A stretch of 64,000 nucleotides of DNA from Terrilactibacillus tamarindi (lineage in GTDB: Bacteria > Bacillota > Bacilli > Bacillales > Sporolactobacillaceae). Of this stretch, positions 1 to 9,437 are shown piece by piece. Under the pieces are notes generated by a model. The model was not told the origin of the DNA and did no database searches. It saw nothing but the letters and a program-made list of their open reading frames with translations. The DNA lies in contig NZ_WNHB01000011.1 in assembly GCF_009718825.1 (NCBI RefSeq), positions 1-64,000 on the forward strand. Direction: 5' to 3'. The position numbers were made by a program, and so were the translations under genes. The stretch's first letter is position 1, and every line of letters begins with the position of its first letter.

Positions 1-3
1 AGA

Positions 4-56
4 AAGAGTGGTATCCACCAACAGAGTTGCCAGTGGATACCACTCTTATTTTAATT
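4..56 (+). terminator. Rho-independent terminator of an upstream gene
   Basis: A perfect 15-bp stem (4-18 with 33-47) is followed by a T-rich tract (TTATTTTAATTT). The gene it serves lies left of the window. Confidence 0.85.
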
Positions 57-117
57 TACTGGGTTTTGTCCCAGCCTCTTTTTGATTAAAAAATTTTATA
101 AAAATGAATCAAAACAC

Positions 118-146
118 TTGAAAGTCAAAGAAGGTCAGACTATAAT
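118..146 (+). promoter_or_regulatory. Sigma-A promoter of clpE
   Basis: TTGAAA (118-123) and TATAAT (141-146) are separated by exactly 17 bp. Predicted transcription start is near 153. The promoter lies under two CtsR boxes. Confidence 0.8.
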
Positions 147-173
147 ATAGACATAAGGTCAAAGATAGTCAAA
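123..173 (+). promoter_or_regulatory. Tandem CtsR operators
   Basis: Two heptad direct repeats fit the CtsR consensus RGTCAAA-NAN-RGTCAAA. Box 1 is AGTCAAAGAAGGTCAGA (123-139), lying between the -35 and -10. Box 2 is GGTCAAAGATAGTCAAA (157-173), on the transcription start. Together they would block polymerase binding and initiation, as is known for class III heat-shock genes in Bacillales. Confidence 0.88.
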
Positions 174-220
174 GTCAAACTTGACCGGAATTTATGATAA
201 ATCACTAAGGAGGCATTGCG

Positions 221-2368
221 ATGAAATGCAACAACTGTAATGTAAATCCTGCTGTAATCGAAATGAATATTCAAGTGAATGGAAAACTGACACATTTAAA
301 TCTTTGCGAAGATTGCTATAAAAAATTAAGAAATGAAATGAAAATACCAACACCATTTGGTGGTGGATTTGAAGATATGATCAACCAATTTATGCAACCA
401 TCAATGGCGTTCAATATGACTGGTCATAATGGTTTAAATCAAGAACAACCAGAAACTGGATACTCATCAAATCATCGTGGTGGCTTGCTCGATGAAATAG
501 GGAATAACATCACTGATTCAGCTAGAAAAGGTCTTATTGATCCGGTTATAGGGCGTGAAAAGGAAGTTAATCAAGTTATTGAAACATTGAATCGTCGATC
601 GAAAAATAATCCTGTCCTCATTGGTGAGCCAGGGGTCGGTAAAACAGCAATTGCTGAAGGACTAGCTCTCAAAATCGTAGAAGGACATGTACCAGCAAAA
701 CTCACTGGAAAAGAAGTTTACTTGCTAGATGTATCTTCTCTCGTTGCTAATACAGGTATTCGAGGTCAATTTGAAGAGAAAATGAAACAATTAATTAATG
801 AATTAAAAGAAAGAAAAAATGTCATAGTCTTTATTGATGAGGTACATCAACTTGTTGGGGCCGGATCTGCTGAAGGTTCCATGGATGCAGGAAATATTTT
901 GAAACCAGCACTAGCTCGTGGGGAACTTCAAATTATTGGTGCAACGACATTAAATGAATATCGTCAAATTGAAAAAGATTCTGCACTAGAACGTCGATTC
1001 CAACCTATTATGGTTGATGAACCTTCTAAAGACCAAGCTATAAAAATTTTACAAGGTATTCAATCTAAATATGAAGGTTATCATGATGTAAAATATACAG
1101 ATGAAGCCATCAGAGCCTGTGTAACATTGTCTGATCGTTATATTCAAGATCGCTTCTTGCCAGATAAAGCGATCGATCTAATGGATGAAGCGGGATCTAA
1201 AGTGAACTTAATGGCGCCTTCTCACGATGAAACTAGTTTAAAAGCAAAATTAGAAAAAATAAAAAGTGAAAAAACGGAAGCGACTAAAAATGAAGAATAT
1301 GAACGAGCCGCTAAACTTCGTGATGAAGAAAATGCTTTGATTAAACAATTAGAAAAGACAGAAGGAAAACAATATCACTCTTCTGTTGTTGATGTAGATA
1401 TGATTGAACAAATTATAGAAAATCGAACAGGTATCCCTGTAAGAAAACTACAACAAGATGAACAAAATAAAATGGTTCATCTAGCTGATGAAATGAATAA
1501 AAAAGTCATCGGACAAAAAGAAGCGGTTGAAAAAGTCGCTCGTGCCATCAGACGTAATCGTACAGGATTTAGAAGAGGCTCAAGACCAATTGGCTCTTTC
1601 CTATTCGTTGGTCCTACGGGTGTAGGTAAAACAGAGCTTGCGAAAACATTAGCTGAAGAGTTATTCGGTGATAAAGAGGCTATGATTCGTTTAGACATGA
1701 GCGAATACATGGAAAAACATGCCGTTTCAAAATTAATTGGTTCTCCTCCTGGATACATTGGTCATGATGAAGCGGGCCAACTAACGGAACGAATTCGTAG
1801 AAAACCATATAGCATCGTATTACTTGATGAAATTGAAAAAGCGCATCCAGATATCTTACATTTGTTCTTGCAAATATTGGACGATGGTCGCTTAACGGAT
1901 AGCCAAGGACGTACAGTGAGCTTTAAAGATACGGTTATTATCATGACAAGTAATGCGGGCGTATTAGATAAAACGATTAAAGTAGGTTTTGGTGGACAAG
2001 AAGAAACAAGCTCAAATTTACTTGATAATCTTTCATCTTACTTTAAACCAGAGTTTCTTAACCGTTTAGATGGTATCATTCCATTTAATCAATTAACAAA
2101 ACAAGATTTAGAAAAAATTGTAGATTTATTATTAGATGAAACTAAGGATATTGCAGCAGAACGAGGATTAAAATTAGTGATTACAGATCAAGCTAAACAG
2201 AAACTTGCTGAATTAGGTTACAACCCAATCTTTGGTGCACGTCCACTCAGACGTGTCATTGAAGAAAAAGTTGAAGCGGGTATTTCAGATTTCTTACTCG
2301 AAAATAATCAAGTCAAGACTTTAATGGTTGATGTTCTGGATAATGATATTCACATTAAAGCTAAATAA
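221..2368 (+). CDS. clpE: ATP-dependent Clp protease ATPase subunit ClpE
   Basis: HSP100/Clp unfoldase that feeds proteins to ClpP; in B. subtilis ClpE also helps to remove the repressor CtsR. The 715-residue product starts with the ClpE-type zinc finger (Cys3, Cys6, Cys29, Cys32). It then has AAA+ module 1 with Walker A GEPGVGKT (about 135-142), a UVR-like coiled linker (about 350-377) and AAA+ module 2 with Walker A GPTGVGKT (about 464-471) and the ClpB D2-small C-terminal region. The N-terminal zinc finger separates it from ClpC, which has two Clp-N repeats. AAGGAGG lies just upstream of the ATG. Two CtsR boxes overlap the promoter, so heat and stress induction is very likely. The gene is monocistronic, with a terminator directly after it. 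Confidence 0.96.
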   Translation: MKCNNCNVNPAVIEMNIQVNGKLTHLNLCEDCYKKLRNEMKIPTPFGGGFEDMINQFMQPSMAFNMTGHNGLNQEQPETGYSSNHRGGLLDEIGNNITDSARKGLIDPVIGREKEVNQVIETLNRRSKNNPVLIGEPGVGKTAIAEGLALKIVEGHVPAKLTGKEVYLLDVSSLVANTGIRGQFEEKMKQLINELKERKNVIVFIDEVHQLVGAGSAEGSMDAGNILKPALARGELQIIGATTLNEYRQIEKDSALERRFQPIMVDEPSKDQAIKILQGIQSKYEGYHDVKYTDEAIRACVTLSDRYIQDRFLPDKAIDLMDEAGSKVNLMAPSHDETSLKAKLEKIKSEKTEATKNEEYERAAKLRDEENALIKQLEKTEGKQYHSSVVDVDMIEQIIENRTGIPVRKLQQDEQNKMVHLADEMNKKVIGQKEAVEKVARAIRRNRTGFRRGSRPIGSFLFVGPTGVGKTELAKTLAEELFGDKEAMIRLDMSEYMEKHAVSKLIGSPPGYIGHDEAGQLTERIRRKPYSIVLLDEIEKAHPDILHLFLQILDDGRLTDSQGRTVSFKDTVIIMTSNAGVLDKTIKVGFGGQEETSSNLLDNLSSYFKPEFLNRLDGIIPFNQLTKQDLEKIVDLLLDETKDIAAERGLKLVITDQAKQKLAELGYNPIFGARPLRRVIEEKVEAGISDFLLENNQVKTLMVDVLDNDIHIKAK

Positions 2369-2380
2369 GCTTATCTATCA

Positions 2381-2417
2381 TGATCTCAAAGACATGTTCT
2401 TTGAGATCAATTTTTTT
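2381..2417 (+). terminator. clpE terminator
   Basis: A 12-bp perfect stem (2381-2392 with 2398-2409), a 5-nt loop and then a run of seven T. Confidence 0.9.
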
Positions 2418-2423
2418 AATCCA

Positions 2424-2468
2424 CATTAACGGCGAGTCTTGCCCCCTACTGACTGAAGTTTGACTTTA
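2424..2468 (+). repeat. Truncated family B repeat remnant
   Basis: This stretch carries the left-hand module (TTAACGGCGAGT) joined directly to the right-end module (CTGACTGAAGTTTGACTTTA) of family B, with almost all hairpin sequence lost. It appears to be a decayed copy between clpE and the tyrS leader. Confidence 0.55.
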
Positions 2469-2574
2469 TCAACTAATGATCCAAAAGTTTCAGAAAAAAG
2501 TCCTGACATGAGAAATTTGGATATTCAGTTGACAAAAACGATTTCTTTGTGTAAAACTATGTATAAGTTATATG

Positions 2575-2812
2575 CTAATGACGATGATAGGAATAAGTAG
2601 TGATTATCTCCATGCTTTAAGAGAACTGATGGTTGGTGCGAATCAGTGTATAGATAATTGCGAATTACCTCCTTGAGTTTTTCCTGGGAAATAATAGTAT
2701 CAGGAAACGGTGAATAGCCGTTATGTAATTAAGTGATCAGAAATGATATTCTTTGATCATGAAGGATGGTACCGTGCGAACAGCGCTCCTTTTTTGGAGG
2801 GCTTTTTTATTT
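2575..2812 (+). promoter_or_regulatory. Tyrosine T-box leader of tyrS
   Basis: The leader has a long stem I region with an AG-rich start and the GAACTGATGG segment. A TAC codon (2666-2668) lies in GAATTACC, the likely specifier loop. The conserved T-box AGGATGGTACCGTGCG (2763-2778) follows, then a terminator hairpin CTCC/GGAG with a T run (about 2782-2810). Uncharged tRNA-Tyr should stabilise the antiterminator and allow tyrS transcription. The T-box core is clear; the exact specifier position is inferred because tyrS follows. Confidence 0.9.
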
Positions 2813-2892
2813 TGCCTTTTTTGCTTAAACGGGCTACTTTGGAACTATCTGCTGTCAATTGGCAACTGTGTGGAATTTGAGGAGGATTCAAT

Positions 2893-4140
2893 ATGGATTT
2901 ATTAGATGATTTGAAATACCGTGGTCTCATTAATCAAGTAACAGATGAAGAAGGCTTGCGAGAAGCTTTAAAAAAACCATTGAAGTTTTACTGTGGTTTT
3001 GATTCAACTGGTGATAGTCTTCATATTGGTCATCTTATGATTATCGTAACCATGATTCGTTTTCAAAAGGCTGGTCACCTGCCCATAGCATTAGTTGGAG
3101 GGGGAACGGGCTTAATAGGAGATCCTAGTGGTCGATCTACTGAACGCCAATTAAATGAACATCATGTAGTAGAAGGCTTTTCTGAACGTATAAGGGAACA
3201 ACTAAGCCGTTTCCTAGATTTTAACGGAAAAGCAACATTAGCCAACAACTATGAATGGCTAGGAAATTTATCTCTCATTTCGTTCTTACGAGATATAGGA
3301 AAACATTTTCCATTAAACTACATGTTAGCAAAAGATTCTGTTGCCTCTCGTCTTGAAGGAGGAATCTCATTTACGGAGTTTTCATACATGTTGTTGCAAT
3401 CGTTTGATTACTTGAATCTTTACGAAAAAGAAAATTGCCGTTTGCAGCTAGGTGGTAGTGATCAATGGGGAAACATCACGGCAGGGCTTGAATTAATACG
3501 TCGTGAGGGACATGAAGAACCTGCTTTTGGTTTGACGTTCCCTTTAATCACTAAAAGTGATGGCACGAAATTTGGAAAATCGATGGGTGGAGCTATTTGG
3601 TTAGATCCCGAGAAAACAACCCCATACGAATGGTACCAATTTTGGATAAATACAAGCGATGATGACGTGATCAATTTCTTTAAATACTTTACCTTCTTAA
3701 CGAAAGATGAAATTGAAGAATATGAAAGAAAAGTAAAAGAAGAACCAGAAAAACGAGAAGCTCAGAAACGCTTAGCTGAGGAAGTGACAAAGCTTGCTCA
3801 TGGTGAAGAGGCGTTCAATCAAGCCGTCCACATTTCTGAAGCCCTGTTTAATGGTGACTTAAAGTCATTGTCGGCTAAAGAGATTGAGGTCGGATTTAAA
3901 GACGTTCCATCCCATAAACGTGAGAACAAGGACACGGTTGGATTAATTGATCTTCTTGTTGAAGCGAAAGTTACTCCATCAAAACGTCAAGCAAGAGAAG
4001 ACATTTCGAATGGAGCCATTTATATAAATGGGGAAAGACAAACGGACTTGGCCTATACTTTAGATGAAAAAGACCGAATCGATGGCAAGTATACATTAAT
4101 TCGGAGAGGCAAAAAGAAATATACATTAATTGAATTTTAA
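2893..4140 (+). CDS. tyrS: Tyrosyl-tRNA synthetase
   Basis: Class I aminoacyl-tRNA synthetase that charges tRNA-Tyr in the cytoplasm. The 415-residue length is normal. The HIGH signature is seen at residues 44-47, the KMSKS-equivalent KFGKS near 226-230, the tyrosine-pocket region YCGFDSTGDS just before HIGH, and a C-terminal S4 RNA-binding domain (about 345-410). GAGGAGG lies 8 nt before the ATG. The T-box immediately upstream gives tyrosine-specific regulation. The stop codon is followed within about 8 bp by the first of two tandem family A repeats instead of a simple terminator. Confidence 0.97.
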   Translation: MDLLDDLKYRGLINQVTDEEGLREALKKPLKFYCGFDSTGDSLHIGHLMIIVTMIRFQKAGHLPIALVGGGTGLIGDPSGRSTERQLNEHHVVEGFSERIREQLSRFLDFNGKATLANNYEWLGNLSLISFLRDIGKHFPLNYMLAKDSVASRLEGGISFTEFSYMLLQSFDYLNLYEKENCRLQLGGSDQWGNITAGLELIRREGHEEPAFGLTFPLITKSDGTKFGKSMGGAIWLDPEKTTPYEWYQFWINTSDDDVINFFKYFTFLTKDEIEEYERKVKEEPEKREAQKRLAEEVTKLAHGEEAFNQAVHISEALFNGDLKSLSAKEIEVGFKDVPSHKRENKDTVGLIDLLVEAKVTPSKRQAREDISNGAIYINGERQTDLAYTLDEKDRIDGKYTLIRRGKKKYTLIEF

Positions 4141-4147
4141 AGTGTAT

Positions 4148-4324
4148 ATTCAAAAAGGTGACAAATTAGGAGCAAGATGAAAAGAGCACGCAGTTCCTGA
4201 GGACCGGCATTCCACAGGATGTGGTGGCTTTAGGCGCCAGCCACAGGACGTGAGCGATTTTAGTTGAAGATCCTCTTGGATAGCGTCGGAGATTCGAAGC
4301 TTATCGTTTGGTGACTTTTTGAAC
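4148..4324 (+). repeat. Family A repeat, copy A1
   Basis: Copy of a palindromic-ended intergenic element running from (G)TTCAAAAAGGTGACAAAT to TTTGGTGACTTTTTGAAC. Internal small hairpins include CCAC-AGGAT-GTGG and CAC-AGGAC-GTG. It is about 90% identical to A2, which follows 15 bp later, and starts 8 bp after the tyrS stop. Confidence 0.9.
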
Positions 4325-4339
4325 AACCACAATAATCGT

Positions 4340-4515
4340 GTTCAAAAAGGTGACAAATTAGAAGCAAGAAGGTAAGAGCACGCAGTTCCTGAGGACCGGC
4401 ATTCCACAGGATGTGGTGGCTTTAGGCGCCAGCAACAGGACGTGAGCGACTTTAGTTGAAGATCCTCTTGGATAGCGCCGAGATTCGAATCTTATCATTT
4501 GGTGACTTTTTGAAC
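4340..4515 (+). repeat. Family A repeat, copy A2 (tandem with A1)
   Basis: Second, nearly identical copy, same orientation, 192-bp period from A1. The terminal inverted repeats TGTTCAAAAAG and CTTTTTGAACA are intact. The tandem arrangement suggests local duplication instead of two insertions. Confidence 0.9.
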
Positions 4516-4623
4516 AACCTTTTAAATTGTAAACAAATTTGGTTCCAATTCAATGTGGATTAATAGATTGTAATGGCAAGCTTTGGTACACTATAGATAG
4601 ACGTATATTCTTCACTTGGTCAG

Positions 4624-4650
4624 GTTTAAATTACTGAACTGAAGGGGAAA
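4624..4650 (+). promoter_or_regulatory. Candidate sigma-B promoter of the ytxH-like gene
   Basis: GTTTAA (4624-4629) and GGGGAA/GGGAAA (4644-4650), spaced 14-15 bp, fit the general-stress sigma-B consensus GTTTAA-N12-15-GGGWAW. Known ytxGHJ genes of B. subtilis are sigma-B/sigma-H dependent, which supports the call. Confidence 0.6.
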
Positions 4651-4710
4651 TATAAGTTAGTACATTAAAAAGCTAAGATATGTAAAACATAACGAAGGAG
4701 GATTTAGACG

Positions 4711-4992
4711 ATGGGATGCAAAAACAAAGAAAATCAAAGTGGTGTTAGTACCAAAGAATTAATTATTGGTGGCATAGTAGGTGGAACGGTTGGTGCATTT
4801 GCTGCTTTAATGTTTGCTCCAAAATCTGGTCAAGAATTTCGTAAAGATTTACAATCAAAAGAGGTCATTAATAAATCAGTGGACATGGCGAAAACAGTGG
4901 GTACTCAACTAGGTAGTCAGTCTTCATCATTAGTATCAAAAGCAAAAGAAGTTGCTCAAAGCATGAAAAAAGAAGATGAGCCATTTAGTTAA
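4711..4992 (+). CDS. YtxH-domain general stress protein
   Basis: Small 93-residue protein of the YtxH/gas-vesicle-related family. A glycine-rich hydrophobic segment (about residues 18-38) is followed by the family motif APKSGQEFRKDL and an amphipathic, probably coiled C-terminal half. The biochemical function of the family is unknown; members respond to general stress and may sit at the membrane. AAGGAGG lies upstream of the ATG and a sigma-B-like promoter lies about 60 bp upstream. It stands alone between the tandem family A repeats and fumC, with its own terminator. Confidence 0.85.
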   Translation: MGCKNKENQSGVSTKELIIGGIVGGTVGAFAALMFAPKSGQEFRKDLQSKEVINKSVDMAKTVGTQLGSQSSSLVSKAKEVAQSMKKEDEPFS

Positions 4993-5019
4993 GGCTAATA
5001 TTTATCCTTTATTAAGGCT

Positions 5020-5068
5020 ATATCAAAAGGAAAGTGTTCGCATATTCCTTTTGATATTATTCTATTTG
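5020..5068 (+). terminator. Terminator of the ytxH-like gene
   Basis: A 13-bp perfect stem (5020-5032 with 5045-5057) followed by a T-rich tract. Confidence 0.75.
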
Positions 5069-5103
5069 GCCAAAGTATTAACTATTGAGTATGGTCCTTT
5101 TTG

Positions 5104-5150
5104 AAAAACATCCCCCAAAGTAGTAAAGACTACTTGCGGGATGTTTTTGT
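5104..5150 (+). terminator. Second hairpin/terminator upstream of fumC
   Basis: AAAAACATCCC pairs with GGGATGTTTTT, the stem continuing inward with one mismatch and one bulge, and T-rich sequence follows. The A-rich left arm would also let it act on the minus strand. It probably insulates fumC from upstream transcription. Confidence 0.65.
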
Positions 5151-5326
5151 TTAGATTATATGTTAAATATCGAGGTATAGGCAAAAAACGTGAGATGATT
5201 ATAAAGGTTTGTAAATACAAAGTTAAGAAAAGATTGTTAACATTTTAAAGAGCCAATTGGCTATGTCAATTATTTCTGATAAGCTATTGATAGTTCACTA
5301 TTTAATAGCTAAAAGGAGACTAAGTT

Positions 5327-6715
5327 GTGGAACAATTTCGAATTGAGAAAGATACTTTAGGAGAAATAAAGGTACCAGCAGATGCTCAGTGGGGAGCTCA
5401 AACTCAGCGTAGTTTACAAAACTTTGCTATTGGCAAAGAGAAGATGCCAATAGAAATGATTCAAGCGCTAGCCTTGTTAAAGAAAGCGGCTGCAACCGTT
5501 AATCAAAGATTAGGTAAATTAGACAAGAATAAGGCTGAGGCCATAGAACAAGCAGCAGACGAGGTACTAGAAGGTAAATGGAATGACCAGTTTCCATTAG
5601 TCGTATGGCAAACAGGAAGTGGAACACAGTCTAATATGAATATGAATGAGGTACTTGCTCACCTTGGCAATAGGATCTTAGAAACCAAAGGTACTAAGCT
5701 AAGCATCCATCCAAACGATGATGTAAACCTATCTCAAAGCTCAAATGATACATTTCCTACAGCGATGCATATTGCTGCGGTTATGGCTGTTAAAGAAAAA
5801 TTGCTACCAGCATTACAGCGACTACAAAGAACTCTTGAAATTAAATCAAAAGAATTTAGCGATATCATTAAAATAGGACGAACTCACCTCCAGGATGCCA
5901 CACCCTTAACTCTTGGACAAGAGATTAGTGGTTGGTCTTATATGATGAAAAACATTGAGAGCATGCTAAATCAAACGATTCCTTACATATCATCTTTAGC
6001 GATTGGCGGGACAGCTGTGGGAACGGGAATTAATGCTCATCCTGATTTTGGACGAATGGTTGCAGAAGAATTAAGTCAGTTAACTGGAAATGCCTTTGTC
6101 TCGTCTGAAAATAAATTTCATGCTCTTACAAGTCATGATGAACTTGTCACTGTTCATGGTGTTTTAAAAGCATTAGCATCGAACCTTATGAAGATGGCTA
6201 ATGATGTACGTTGGTTAGCTAGTGGGCCTCGATGTGGGATAGGGGAAATTACGATACCAGCAAATGAACCTGGAAGTTCCATTATGCCTGGAAAAGTTAA
6301 TCCAACACAAGCAGAAGCTGTGACAATGGTTGCCGTTCAAGTAATGGGAAACGATAGTGCAATTGGCTTTGCTGCTAGTCAAGGTAATTTTGAATTAAAT
6401 GTCTTTAAACCTCTCATAGCCTATAATTTTATCCAATCTGTTCAATTATTATCAGATGTCATGGAATCATTTAATAAGAACTGTCTTGAAGGACTTGAGC
6501 CTAATGTAGATCAAATTAATAAGTATCTTCATGGTTCACTAATGTTAGTGACAGCTCTTAATCCGTATATTGGTTATGAAAAGTCTGCTCAAATTGCAAA
6601 ACTTGCTCATCAAAAAGGAATTTCATTAAAAGAAGCGGCTCTTGAAACAGGCATCTTAACCGAACAAGAATTTGATGCTTATGTTGATCCAAAGAACATG
6701 GTTCATCCAAATTGA
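5327..6715 (+). CDS. fumC: Class II fumarate hydratase
   Basis: Interconverts fumarate and L-malate in the citric acid cycle; iron-independent homotetramer. The 462-residue length is typical. The aspartase/fumarase signature [11 protein letters not shown] is at about residues 315-325, with conserved blocks [13 protein letters not shown] and [16 protein letters not shown]. The start is GTG at 5327, preceded by AAAAGGAGA at good spacing. The gene is alone and convergent with ltaS, sharing a terminator. Citrate-cycle use agrees with the pyruvate dehydrogenase and pyruvate carboxylase genes in the same window. Confidence 0.97.
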   Translation: MEQFRIEKDTLGEIKVPADAQWGAQTQRSLQNFAIGKEKMPIEMIQALALLKKAAATVNQRLGKLDKNKAEAIEQAADEVLEGKWNDQFPLVVWQTGSGTQSNMNMNEVLAHLGNRILETKGTKLSIHPNDDVNLSQSSNDTFPTAMHIAAVMAVKEKLLPALQRLQRTLEIKSKEFSDIIKIGRTHLQDATPLTLGQEISGWSYMMKNIESMLNQTIPYISSLAIGGTAVGTGINAHPDFGRMVAEELSQLTGNAFVSSENKFHALTSHDELVTVHGVLKALASNLMKMANDVRWLASGPRCGIGEITIPANEPGSSIMPGKVNPTQAEAVTMVAVQVMGNDSAIGFAASQGNFELNVFKPLIAYNFIQSVQLLSDVMESFNKNCLEGLEPNVDQINKYLHGSLMLVTALNPYIGYEKSAQIAKLAHQKGISLKEAALETGILTEQEFDAYVDPKNMVHPN

Positions 6716-6728
6716 TCATTTAAGTATA

Positions 6729-6763
6729 AAAAAAACTCCCATTTTATTGGGAGTTTTTTTTAT
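6729..6763. terminator. Bidirectional terminator between fumC and ltaS
   Basis: AAAAAACTCCC pairs with GGGAGTTTTTTT around a short AT loop; both sides are homopolymeric, so it works for both convergent genes. Confidence 0.9.
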
Positions 6764-8721
6764 TTCGATAAATATCGTTTTGGTATTTTTTTCTGATCTA
6801 TGGCGTAATTAATAGCTTCTCTGTTTACGTTTTTAAAACCTTTAGGTTTATAGAAACGGAGTAGATCACCGTATACCACTTTATCAGAAAGCTCAAGTTG
6901 TTTTTTCACGATCGCATCTACATCTTTGCCTAGTGATTTGTCGACTTTATTACCTGTTGCATTGTCATAAAGTGTTCCACCGACACTCGTGTACTTATCA
7001 GTTACAAAATCACCGTTACGGAAAGGAACAATTTGATGATGTTCTTTAGAAAATAAATCACTGCCGAATTGAACATAGTCTTTTGAGTTAATTCCTAATA
7101 AATGCATAACAGTTGGTCTAACATCGACATCTCCACCATACGTTTTGTTTTCTCCACCTTTTATATTAGGCACGTGAATGAATAATGGAACCCGTTGTAA
7201 TTGAGCGTTTTCGAAAGGTGTAATTTTCTTGCCAAGAACTTTTTCCATCGCTGCATTATGATTTTCAGAGATTCCATAGTGATCACCATATAAGACGATG
7301 ACGGTTTTATCCAATAGACCATCCTTTTTCAAATCGTTAAAGAATTGTTCAACGGCTTGGTCCGTATAATTTGCAGATTGAAAGTATTTATTAACAACAC
7401 TATCACCAAAATCACCTTCAGGGAAATTTGTATCTTCTTTATCCATTCCAAATGGGAAATGGTTAGATAATAAAATATATTTAGAGTAGAAAGGTTGGTG
7501 AAGATTTTCGATATAAGAAATGGACTCTTTTAAGAATGGTTTATCTTTCATGCCGTAGTTCTTTGTGTTTTCGGGTGACATGTCATAGTATTTCGAATCA
7601 AAGAAACGATCATAGCCAAGTGACTTATACATTTCATCACGATTCCAAAATGATTTTGTATTACCATGGAAGGCAGCAGATTCGTATCCTTTTTGTTTCA
7701 GTATTTGTGGCATTGCTTCATAAGTGTTACGAGCTTTTGTTGTAAATACTGAGCCTTGTGGTAATGGATATAATGAATTTTCCAGCATAAATTCAGCATC
7801 AGATGTTTTTCCTTGACCCGTTTGATGGAAGAAGTTACTGAAATAAATAGTGTTCTCATCTCCACGAGTTAACGAATTTAAGAATGGAGTCACTTCTTGT
7901 CCGTTAGGCATTTTATAATTAAGAGCAAAGGTTTGAAAGGATTCAAGAGAGATATACATCACATTCATGCCTTTGGCTTTACCAAAGTAAGCTTTGTTTG
8001 GTTCTGAGAAATTAGCTTTTGTATAATTGACAACATCGTTCACATCACTACTGTCAGCGAATGCTCTTTGTGCTGATGATCGTGTGTTTTGAATAATATC
8101 ATAAATGGTAAAGTTGTATGCTCCAAGGTATTTAACTAAGTAGTTTCTGTCAAAAGTTCTAGATAATAGCTGTGGACGATCTGCTTCAGCTAAACTTAGA
8201 TTAATGATAAACGTCATAATAGCGCATGCAAAGATGGTTAATACTGCCCGTGAACCAACATGTGCTGATTTGACTTTTACGACTTTAAATACAATCAGTA
8301 AAATCAGGATGATGGTATCTAAAAAAAACAAAATATCGTAAGGCTTCATTAGGGCTTTCGTGCTTCCGCCAAGTTCACCAAAGTTTTTTGTTTGTAATAA
8401 GTTAGGTGCAGTAATGAAGTCTGTGAAAAATCGATAATAGACGACATTTGCATATAATAAAGCCGATAAAATGAAATTAATGATGATCATTAAGATGTGA
8501 TGCAAGCGTCCTTTAAAGATCATGGCTATACCAAAGAAGAGTAATGCCGAACTAATTGGGTTAATAAACAAAAGAAATTTTTGCATACTATTGTTTATTC
8601 CTAAATTAAACTGGGTAACATATGTGAAATACGTTTTTAACCAAAATAGGACAGTAACAAGTAGAAAAAGTGAATATTTCTTATTTAATAGAGTCTTTAA
8701 TTTTAAAATTGAAAGTTTCAT
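6760..8721 (-). CDS. ltaS: Lipoteichoic acid synthase (LtaS-type sulfatase-fold enzyme)
   Basis: Polymerises glycerol phosphate from phosphatidylglycerol onto a glycolipid anchor at the outer face of the membrane. The 653-residue protein has about five N-terminal membrane segments (residues 15-190) and an extracellular sulfatase/alkaline-phosphatase domain. It begins at NVMYISLESFQ, with the catalytic Thr in GKTSDAEF (near residue 300) and metal-binding motifs LYGDHYG and FHGNTKSFWNRDEM. The ATG at 8721 is preferred: GGGAGGAAAG sits 3 bp upstream, whereas the in-frame TTG at 8736 overlaps that site. Paralogues (YfnI, YqgS, YvgJ) share this architecture, so the LtaS assignment is at family level. 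Confidence 0.9.
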   Translation of the reverse strand: MKLSILKLKTLLNKKYSLFLLVTVLFWLKTYFTYVTQFNLGINNSMQKFLLFINPISSALLFFGIAMIFKGRLHHILMIIINFILSALLYANVVYYRFFTDFITAPNLLQTKNFGELGGSTKALMKPYDILFFLDTIILILLIVFKVVKVKSAHVGSRAVLTIFACAIMTFIINLSLAEADRPQLLSRTFDRNYLVKYLGAYNFTIYDIIQNTRSSAQRAFADSSDVNDVVNYTKANFSEPNKAYFGKAKGMNVMYISLESFQTFALNYKMPNGQEVTPFLNSLTRGDENTIYFSNFFHQTGQGKTSDAEFMLENSLYPLPQGSVFTTKARNTYEAMPQILKQKGYESAAFHGNTKSFWNRDEMYKSLGYDRFFDSKYYDMSPENTKNYGMKDKPFLKESISYIENLHQPFYSKYILLSNHFPFGMDKEDTNFPEGDFGDSVVNKYFQSANYTDQAVEQFFNDLKKDGLLDKTVIVLYGDHYGISENHNAAMEKVLGKKITPFENAQLQRVPLFIHVPNIKGGENKTYGGDVDVRPTVMHLLGINSKDYVQFGSDLFSKEHHQIVPFRNGDFVTDKYTSVGGTLYDNATGNKVDKSLGKDVDAIVKKQLELSDKVVYGDLLRFYKPKGFKNVNREAINYAIDQKKIPKRYLSK

Positions 8722-9298
8722 ATTCTTTCCTCCCAACGACTATTTTATCAGTGTACTGTCGATTTCCGGATTTTGTGTAAAATATCCCATAAGTGGGAGT
8801 TAAGACAGTAACCTTCACATTACATGAAAAATGCAGGCATAATCAGAAGATTATACTTGCAAAAAGTAAATGATCTTTTTAGCAAAAGCATTTTTTGGAT
8901 AAATCATGATATTTTTATGTGTATGTTATCATGCGTTAACAATTTCTTAATAATTATAGCTCTTTAACGTTAAAAGTCAAGATTTATAGTAAACTAAGAA
9001 ATGGAAATGAAAACGTTTTATAATTCCCTGGTCACAGCCAGGCTTTACGTCTCTTTTTTACCTACAAGCCTATAAATTGGTAAAGGTTAAAATAAGTGAA
9101 ATCATATGATTTATGACATGATAAAAATGGCTTGGACCAGTATTTATTATTAAGTATTTTATGAATTAATAAGATCATCTATACTTCATTTGGAAATATT
9201 GTTTCGTAATCAAAAGGTTTAATTGACAATGACAAATGATTAAACTGGTTATCATTAAAGAAAAGAAAGGAACCTAAATTGGTTCCTTTCTAAACAAA
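8722..9298. other. Gene-poor interval between ltaS and a micro-ORF
   Basis: 577 AT-rich bases with no convincing coding frame. A cre-like palindrome TGAAAACGTTTTAT (9008-9021) is followed by a small hairpin CCTGG-tcaca-G-CCAGG (about 9028-9043) and a T6 run (9053-9058). A short non-coding transcript is possible but not shown. The ltaS promoter should lie at the left end, on the minus strand. Confidence 0.4.
9252..9290 (-). terminator. Terminator of the YjcZ-type gene
   Basis: A 10-bp perfect stem GAAAGGAACC/GGTTCCTTTC (9265-9274 with 9281-9290); the minus-strand continuation is TTTTCTTTAAT. Confidence 0.85.
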
Positions 9299-9409
9299 TT
9301 AAAAGCAGTATGCTGTTCCAATGATGACAAGTAAAATAAACAATACAATGATTAATGCGAATCCAGATCCAGATCCGTATCCGCCTTTTCCTTCTGTTTC
9401 ACAACCCAT
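9299..9409 (-). CDS. YjcZ-family sporulation micro-protein (36 aa)
   Basis: A 36-codon gene on the minus strand. A short Gly/Tyr-rich head (GKGGYGSGSG) is followed by one hydrophobic helix ending GTAYCF, the typical shape of the tiny spore-former membrane proteins of the YjcZ family (consensus GGGFALIVVLFILLVIVG). AAAGGAG lies 7-8 nt before the ATG. A near-perfect sigma-K promoter upstream and a strong terminator downstream make it a complete small transcription unit. Mother-cell expression late in sporulation is expected; molecular function is unknown for the family. Confidence 0.85.
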   Translation of the reverse strand: MGCETEGKGGYGSGSGFALIIVLFILLVIIGTAYCF

Positions 9410-9437
9410 CAATATCAACTCCTTTGATTTACTAAAT

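Noticed and set aside
8722-8736. Longer LtaS start at TTG 8736
   Set aside because: It overlaps the GGGAGGAAAG ribosome-binding site that serves the ATG at 8721.
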